Of a stretch of 10,717 nucleotides of DNA, positions 6,929 through 10,717 are shown piece by piece. Positions within the stretch are counted from its first letter, which is position 1. Every line of letters begins with the position of its first letter. This DNA is from JAUXIQ01 sp030620925 [NCBI: Nitrospinota bacterium] (GTDB lineage: Bacteria; JAUXIQ01). The DNA is taken from positions 1 to 10,717 of the forward strand of contig JAUXIQ010000033.1 in assembly GCA_030620925.1 (NCBI GenBank), in the 5' to 3' direction. A model generated the notes under the pieces. That model did not search any database. It saw only the letters and a list, made by a program, of their open reading frames with translations, and was not told the DNA's origin. The position numbers and the translations under genes were made by a program.

Positions 6929-7417
6929 TTAATCTTCACCCGACGGTTCGGCAACCGTCTCCCTGGATACCTGCTCCTGAATCTTCATAATAGCGTTCAG
7001 AAGGTTCTCCGGCCTGGGCGGGCATCCCAGTGCGTACTGATCCACGGGGATTATTCTGTGAAGCCCCTGCACCACGCTGTAGCTGTCGTACATGCCGCCC
7101 GTGGCCAGACAGGCCCCCATGGCGATAACCCATTTCGGCTCCGGCATCTGATCGTATATCTTTCTCACCACGGGAGCCATCTTCCAGGTAAGCGTGCCCG
7201 CCACTATCATGAGGTCCGCCTGCCGGGGGGAATAACTGAGCCGCTCCGAGCCGAACCTGGCCAGATCATACCTGGAGCACAGGGTGGCCATCATCTCAAT
7301 AGCGCAACATGAAATTCCCATGGGCATAGGCCAGAGTGAATTCTTCCTGCCCCAGTTGACCGCTTTGTCCAGCGTGGTCAGGAAGACAGTATCCTGTATC
7401 TGACTCTCCAGACCCAT
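6929..7417 (-). CDS. nuoB: NADH-quinone oxidoreductase subunit B (NuoB, PSST)
   Basis: Carries cluster N2, the last iron-sulfur centre before quinone. The 162-residue protein shows the four N2 ligands: adjacent C37-C38 (GISCCAIEM), C103 (GACLATGGM) and C132 (LGCPPRPE). The neighbouring blocks NSLWPMPMG and [14 protein letters not shown] are typical. The start ATG at 7417 is chosen because GGGAGG (about 7426-7431) is well spaced from it. An upstream in-frame GTG at 7426 overlaps that ribosome site. It is the first of three closely spaced Nuo genes (B, D, I). Candidate promoters lie in the 7424-7552 gap. Confidence 0.96.
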   Translation of the reverse strand: MGLESQIQDTVFLTTLDKAVNWGRKNSLWPMPMGISCCAIEMMATLCSRYDLARFGSERLSYSPRQADLMIVAGTLTWKMAPVVRKIYDQMPEPKWVIAMGACLATGGMYDSYSVVQGLHRIIPVDQYALGCPPRPENLLNAIMKIQEQVSRETVAEPSGED

Positions 7418-7462
7418 TACAAACACCTCCCTCTAAGAAAAATCGCCTTTAAATATAACATG

Positions 7463-7491
7463 TATATAACATTCGCTACCACGATTAGCAA
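7463..7491 (-). promoter_or_regulatory. Candidate sigma-70 promoter for nuoBDI
   Basis: On the minus strand, TTGCTA (7491-7486) is followed after 17 bases by TATATA (7468-7463). This predicts a transcript start near 7456 and a leader of about 40 bases. Each hexamer matches the consensus at four positions. A second possible pair, with a perfect TTGACA (7552-7547) and a poor GAATAT (7529-7524), begins inside the stop region of the acyl-CoA dehydrogenase gene. Confidence 0.4.
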
Positions 7492-7552
7492 GGCCGGCGA
7501 CCCGGCGCACAATCAGCCCCCCGATATTCTTCGAGCTCCGCTATAATGTCAA

Positions 7553-8701
7553 TTAATATTCAAAATCCAGGATGGACTTGGCTATGACCATCCGCTGAAT
7601 CTCCGAGGTGCCCTCCCCTATCTCACATATCTTGGCGTCTCTGAAATACCGCTCTACCGGATAATCCTTGATGTAGCCGTAGCCGCCATGAATCTGCACC
7701 GCGCTGTTGACGGCCCGCCCGGCCGCCTCGGATGCAAACAGCTTTGCCATGGCCGACTCCATCGTGCATTTCTCTCCCCGCTGCCGCTTGAGGGCGGCGC
7801 GGTAAGTGAGCAGACGGGCGGCGTCCAGCTCCGTGGCCATGTCGGCCAGTTTCCACTGGATGGCCTGAAATTCGGAGATGGGTTTCCCGAACTGTTCCCT
7901 CTCTTTTGCATACCTGGCACTATCCTCCAGAGCCCCTCTGGCGAGCCCCAGGGCCATGGCGGATATGCCTATTCGGCCCCCGTCCAGCACGTCCAGGCAG
8001 TCCTGAAACCCCCGGCCCTCTTCCCCGATGAGGTTACCCGCGGGAACTTCCACATCCTCCAGTACAAGGCCCGCAGTATCGCTGCTCCTCACTCCCAGCT
8101 TGTTCTCTCTCCTGCCCACACCCAGGCCGGGCGCACCGGCTTCTACCACAAAGGCGGAGATACCCTTGCTTCCTTTCTTTAGGTCGGTTGAAGCCATTAT
8201 TACGTATGTGCCGGCCACCGAGCCGTTGGTGGTGAACGCCTTCCGCCCGTTGATGACCCATCGGTCGTCCCGAAGCGATGCCCTGCTGATCAGGCCCGCC
8301 GCGTCGCTCCCTGAGGAGGGCTCCGTGAGCGCCCAGGCGCCCATCACTTCTCCTTCCGCCAGGGAAACAACGTACCTGCGCCTCAGTTCCTCGCCGCCGA
8401 ATTTATATATATGGTACTTGGAAAGTGAGTTGTGGGCGGCTACCGTCATGCCCAGGGCCGCGTCGTGCCTGCTCAGCTCCTCGATAACCACGGCGTAGCT
8501 CACGTAGTCCAGCCCGGCGCCTCCATACTCTTCGGGTATGAGCATACCCAGGAGGTTCAGCTCCCCAAGACTCTTCATAAGGTCCCAGGGGTAATCACCT
8601 GTCTCGTCCCTGAGCCCGGCTCCTGGAGCCACTTCGGAACGTGCGAACCTGCCCACCATGTCCTTAAGCATCAACTGTTCTTCGCTCAACTCCGTGTCCA
8701 T
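7553..8701 (-). CDS. Acyl-CoA dehydrogenase, FAD-dependent (short/branched-chain type)
   Basis: Oxidises an acyl-CoA to the 2-enoyl-CoA, passing electrons through FAD to an electron-transfer flavoprotein. The 382-residue length is standard for the short-chain/butyryl/glutaryl group. Motifs: the flavin-binding signature WALTEPSSGSDAAG (123-136); AFTTNGSVAGTYVIMA (155-170); EREQFGKPISEFQAIQWKLADM (267-288); the dimer block QIHGGYGYIKDYPVERYFRD (336-355); and the catalytic base E363 in IGEGTSEIQR. The glutamate in this position is the usual one for short- and medium-chain enzymes, not the helix-G position of isovaleryl enzymes. GGGAG precedes the ATG by 7 bases. Substrate cannot be assigned. No etfAB gene is adjacent, so electron transfer to the Nuo proteins is not direct on this evidence. 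An IscR-like dyad lies in its promoter region. Confidence 0.95.
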   Translation of the reverse strand: MDTELSEEQLMLKDMVGRFARSEVAPGAGLRDETGDYPWDLMKSLGELNLLGMLIPEEYGGAGLDYVSYAVVIEELSRHDAALGMTVAAHNSLSKYHIYKFGGEELRRRYVVSLAEGEVMGAWALTEPSSGSDAAGLISRASLRDDRWVINGRKAFTTNGSVAGTYVIMASTDLKKGSKGISAFVVEAGAPGLGVGRRENKLGVRSSDTAGLVLEDVEVPAGNLIGEEGRGFQDCLDVLDGGRIGISAMALGLARGALEDSARYAKEREQFGKPISEFQAIQWKLADMATELDAARLLTYRAALKRQRGEKCTMESAMAKLFASEAAGRAVNSAVQIHGGYGYIKDYPVERYFRDAKICEIGEGTSEIQRMVIAKSILDFEY

Positions 8702-8756
8702 CTCACTTCTCCCAGCTCATCATTTAAATCCATGAATTCGGTCACTCGTCTACACG

Positions 8757-8784
8757 GTTATACCATACTAAAATAGTCTTATTT
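8757..8784 (-). promoter_or_regulatory. Promoter region of acyl-CoA dehydrogenase with IscR type 1-like operator
   Basis: On the minus strand, GACTATTTTAGT (8778-8767) matches the core of the E. coli IscR type 1 site (GACTRWWWYAGTC) at all but the last base. The outer right arm, GGTAT, also agrees. The left outer arm is poor. TATAAC (8762-8757) is a plausible -10 directly next to it. No good -35 is found at 17 bases, as is common at regulated promoters. The word TTAGTAT (8771-8765) within it recurs at the rrf2 promoter. Confidence 0.45.
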
Positions 8785-8798
8785 AGGGGCAAAATTTT

Positions 8799-9215
8799 TT
8801 ACTTAAACACCATCCCCTCCGCCAGATTATCCAGCGTTATACCTCCCAGCGTATCCATTGTATGTTCCTGCAGACGATTTAAGACCTCCTGAACGGAACA
8901 CTTGGTAAACGCGCTGCAGACTTCGCCATCTCCCGCAACACAATGATAGATGACCGGCTTTCCCTGCACCGCTTCTATAACATCCCTCACCGTTATTTCC
9001 TCAGCGGGTAGTGCTAAGGTAAACCCGCCCCCCCTGCCGCGATAAGATTTTAACAGACTGCCCCGGGCCATACTATAAAACACCTGGGCTAAAAGTTTCT
9101 GGGGTAGATTAAAAGCCTCGGCCACCTCTCCAACGTGTGACATTGAGTCCTTCCCCTTTTTTACAAGGTAGATTAGACCCAACAGTGCACATTCACCTCT
9201 CCTCGTAAGTTTCAA
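8799..9215 (-). CDS. Rrf2/IscR-family iron-sulfur transcriptional regulator
   Basis: A 138-residue winged helix-turn-helix regulator. The N-terminal DNA-binding domain (about 1-70) shows the family pattern: MKLTRRGECALLGLIYL, then VGEVAEAFNLPQKLLAQVFYSM (recognition helices), then the wing KSYRGRGGGFTLALP. Three cysteines, C92, C100 and C106, fit a cluster-binding loop. C92 matches IscR numbering, but the first spacing is seven residues here, against five in IscR. It probably senses iron-sulfur status, redox or nitric oxide; the signal cannot be told. The start codon is TTG at 9215, with a GAGGT ribosome site 7 bases upstream. A strong promoter with repeated words lies just upstream and suggests autoregulation. 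It is followed, 97 bases on, by the acyl-CoA dehydrogenase. Confidence 0.93.
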   Translation of the reverse strand: MKLTRRGECALLGLIYLVKKGKDSMSHVGEVAEAFNLPQKLLAQVFYSMARGSLLKSYRGRGGGFTLALPAEEITVRDVIEAVQGKPVIYHCVAGDGEVCSAFTKCSVQEVLNRLQEHTMDTLGGITLDNLAEGMVFK

Positions 9216-9247
9216 AACGTCTACCTCACTTCATAAACAGGATATAA

Positions 9248-9301
9248 TTAGTATTCTTTCGCATCTGTTAGTATACATCTCATAAATGCGGGTTTCAACC
9301 C
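9248..9301 (-). promoter_or_regulatory. rrf2 promoter with repeated ATACTAA words (probable autoregulatory operator)
   Basis: On the minus strand, TTGAAA (9298-9293), a 17-base spacer and TATACT (9275-9270) form a strong sigma-70 promoter. The word ATACTAA occurs at 9274-9268, overlapping the -10, and again at 9254-9248, near +10. The two copies are 20 bases apart, about two helical turns. A short inverted repeat, GGGTT/AACCC (9290-9294, 9297-9301), covers the -35. Both copies of the word sit where a bound repressor would block transcription. Confidence 0.6.
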
Positions 9302-9580
9302 TGAGACCGGCCTTTATCGTTTAGCATTGAGTCATTCCGGCAGGGGGGGTTAGAGTAAATTTTAATAACTGATAACATTCAGCGAAACTGCTCACTAAAG
9401 TCTGAGGGTTCATCCGTGATCGAGTCGGTCAAAAATCTTCTTACATAAAAATAAAACATGCGCCTGAGATGTCAATACTTTCTGGTGCTGGAATTTAATC
9501 CCATATCAGGAATAGACAGATTGCAAGGATCAGACGGATGAAGCATATTTATTAGTAGGTGATAAAAATATTAAAGCCCG

Positions 9581-9608
9581 TTGAAAATAATAAAACAGGC
9601 TATATATT
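9581..9608 (+). promoter_or_regulatory. Candidate sigma-70 promoter of the CBS-ACT gene
   Basis: TTGAAA (9581-9586) is followed after 16 bases by TATATT (9603-9608). The predicted start is near 9615, leaving a leader of about 110 bases. That leader carries TTAGTAT at 9629-9635, the same word found in the rrf2 promoter. Confidence 0.45.
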
Positions 9609-9727
9609 TAAGAGCAAAGGCGACAAAATTAGTATTATTTCAGCCTGATTTACACTACAAGCTCAATTAAAGTCAATTTTTTACCGACTTCAAGAGCGGA
9701 CAATTATCTGCAAGGAGGGTCGGAAAA

Positions 9728-10363
9728 ATGTTAGTAAAAGATTACATGCAGAAAGAACCATCAACTATTTGCGGAGAGGCCACCTTAGTTGAAGCCATGG
9801 ATTACATTCATCGAGAGGGGGTCCTGACGCTGCCGGTATTGGATGGGAAAAAAGTTACCGGAATAGTGACCGACAGGGACATCAGGAAAGCCAGCTCATC
9901 ATCCACCCGGGAACTACACGTCCACGAAATAGAGTATCTTCTTTCCAGGATCAAGGTAGCCGACATAATGAGCCGCATGGTTATCTCCGTCTCGCCTGAG
10001 CTCACAGTCGAGGAGGCGGTAAAGATTCTGCACGACAGGAAGATAAAGGGTCTTCCCGTGATGGAAAACGGCGAATTGGTGGGGCTGATCACGGTTAAAG
10101 AGGTTCTTGAATTCTTCGCCGAGCTTTTCGAGAAAAATGAAAAAACCGCCACTTTCGAGCTCAAGCTCAACGGTGATACGGACAAGCTGAGCAAGGCTCT
10201 CGAGATTATCACCTCCCACGGGGGGAACATAGTCGGCGCATTGACCGCCCCTATGGGAAAAGGGAGTCACCACAAAGAGATTATCCTTCACGTAGAGGGC
10301 GAGGACGTCGAGGGATTAAAGAAAGAGCTCATGGGCAGCGACTTGCTGTTGGCAGCGGCCTGA
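9728..10363 (+). CDS. Tandem CBS-domain protein with C-terminal ACT-like domain (AcuB-like)
   Basis: A 211-residue soluble protein, likely a sensor of adenine nucleotides or another small ligand. The first CBS domain (about 1-60) has VKDYM..P.T, LPVLDGKKVTGIVTDRDIRKA. The second (about 75-135) has VADIMSR, LTVEEAVKILHDRKIKGLPVMENGELVGLITVKEVL. The final part (about 140-205, ATFELKLNGDTDKLSKALEIITSHGGNIVGAL) has the pattern of an ACT-like regulatory domain. This arrangement is that of AcuB-type proteins, which in Bacillus are linked to acetoin use; the role in other bacteria is unclear. AAGGAGGG precedes the ATG by about 9 bases, a near-ideal ribosome site. It is divergent from rrf2 and upstream of a ferritin-like gene. 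No enzyme domain is fused to it. Confidence 0.9.
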   Translation: MLVKDYMQKEPSTICGEATLVEAMDYIHREGVLTLPVLDGKKVTGIVTDRDIRKASSSSTRELHVHEIEYLLSRIKVADIMSRMVISVSPELTVEEAVKILHDRKIKGLPVMENGELVGLITVKEVLEFFAELFEKNEKTATFELKLNGDTDKLSKALEIITSHGGNIVGALTAPMGKGSHHKEIILHVEGEDVEGLKKELMGSDLLLAAA

Positions 10364-10375
10364 TCTAATCGGGAA

Positions 10376-10395
10376 CCGACGGCTGAAGCAGTCGG
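10376..10395 (+). terminator. Weak hairpin after the CBS-ACT gene
   Basis: CCGAC (10376-10380) pairs with GTCGG (10391-10395) 13 bases after the stop. The nearest T-run (around 10425-10430) is about 30 bases away, so intrinsic termination is doubtful. Confidence 0.2.
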
Positions 10396-10478
10396 CCGGG
10401 GCGGAAGAAACAAAAAGCTTTAATTTTTTCAGGGGTCGAACCGGACCTGTCGACATCTAACTCATGGTGGGATAGCTC

Positions 10479-10717
10479 ATGGTATGGGAGTTGTTGAACA
10501 TGCTAAAAACGGCCATCATCTTCGAGAGGGAGGGACTTGAAACATATCTCAAGTGCGCCATGCAAACGGACTCAGTCGAAGGCAAGGATATGTACGTCAA
10601 CCTCGCTCAGGACGAGCACTCACACGTGCAGAAGCTTCACGAAAGGCTTAATGAACTGCTCGTGGAGCTGCTGAAGAGAGGAGACTTAGCACCCGGGGAC
10701 TTCGAGAACATTTTCTC
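10479..10717 (+). CDS. Ferritin-like / rubrerythrin-type diiron protein, N-terminal part (3' truncated by window)
   Basis: About 80 residues are present and the frame is still open at the window end. The sequence TAIIFEREGLETYLKCA, followed by NLAQDEHSHVQKLHERL, has the paired-helix pattern of ferritin-like four-helix bundles. The E of FERE and the E-x-x-H of QDEHSH are in position to bind iron. Such proteins handle iron or peroxide in anaerobes. The start is uncertain. ATG at 10479 is preceded only by a weak GGTGGGA. ATG at 10500 has GGGAG at 10486-10490, nine bases away. The longer form gives MVWELLNMLKTAI, which resembles family N-termini. The gene is 115 bases after the CBS-ACT gene on the same strand. 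Confidence 0.75.
   Translation, partial: MVWELLNMLKTAIIFEREGLETYLKCAMQTDSVEGKDMYVNLAQDEHSHVQKLHERLNELLVELLKRGDLAPGDFENIF

Larger units (their letters stand above)
9216..9727. other. Long AT-rich intergenic region between divergent rrf2 and CBS-ACT genes
   Basis: It contains the rrf2 promoter on the left and a candidate promoter for the CBS-ACT gene on the right. Between about 9300 and 9580 no convincing gene, RNA structure or repeat was found. Its base composition is clearly more AT-rich than the flanking genes. A 27-codon frame starting at 9458 has no ribosome site. It may hold an unannotated small RNA or a decayed gene, but nothing seen supports either. Confidence 0.6.

Noticed and set aside
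6051-7312. Long plus-strand open frames opposite nuoD and nuoB
   Set aside because: They are antisense images of genes with intact cluster and quinone ligands. Their composition is skewed and they show no recognisable domain.
5709-7417. Group 4 membrane-bound hydrogenase in place of Nuo
   Set aside because: The NuoD-like protein lacks the paired Cys-x2-Cys nickel ligands near both ends and keeps the quinone-site His and Tyr.
9458-9541. 27-codon plus-strand frame in the large intergenic region
   Set aside because: It starts with ATG but is preceded by an A-rich stretch with no ribosome site. The peptide shows no regulatory codon run or signal.

Overview
The window reads as bacterial chromosome from an anaerobic or facultative bacterium. 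It most resembles the former Deltaproteobacteria (Desulfobacterota) or a neighbouring uncultured lineage. The main grounds are a primary sigma factor with a long non-conserved insert between regions 1.2 and 2, a dnaG-rpoD-tRNA-zinc-ribbon gene order, a type A RNase P RNA, and a set of iron-sulfur, flavin and cobalamin genes. The taxonomic call is an inference. No phage, transposon, CRISPR or toxin-antitoxin feature was seen.

Left part, plus strand, 1-4070 (information processing): the 3' end of dnaG, then rpoD, a CAT-anticodon tRNA with its own promoter and terminator, a coiled-coil C4 zinc-ribbon protein, an RNase HI-like protein that seems to start at CTG, and rnpB. The first pairing strand of rnpB is made from the last codons of the RNase H gene. 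An intergenic stretch with competing hairpins (4071-4216) follows, ending in a convergent junction.

Middle part, minus strand, 9215 down to 4217 (redox and cofactor genes): an Rrf2 iron-sulfur regulator, an acyl-CoA dehydrogenase, nuoB, nuoD, nuoI, a 2[4Fe-4S] ferredoxin and a PduO-type ATP:cob(I)alamin adenosyltransferase. The Nuo genes form only part of the complex I connecting module. nuoA, nuoC, nuoH and all antiporter-type subunits are missing here, so the remainder must lie elsewhere if the complex is complete. The dehydrogenase feeds electrons from acyl-CoA, the Nuo and ferredoxin proteins handle low-potential electrons and quinone, and the adenosyltransferase would supply coenzyme B12, for example to an acyl-CoA mutase encoded elsewhere.

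Right part, plus strand, 9216-10717: a 512-base AT-rich intergenic region between the divergent rrf2 and CBS-ACT genes, the CBS-ACT gene itself, and the start of a ferritin-like gene cut by the window edge. A 7-base word, ATACTAA/TTAGTAT, occurs four times in promoter regions: twice in the rrf2 promoter, once at the acyl-CoA dehydrogenase promoter inside an IscR-like dyad, and once in the CBS-ACT leader. This suggests a small local regulon of the Rrf2 protein and is the most interesting pattern in the window.
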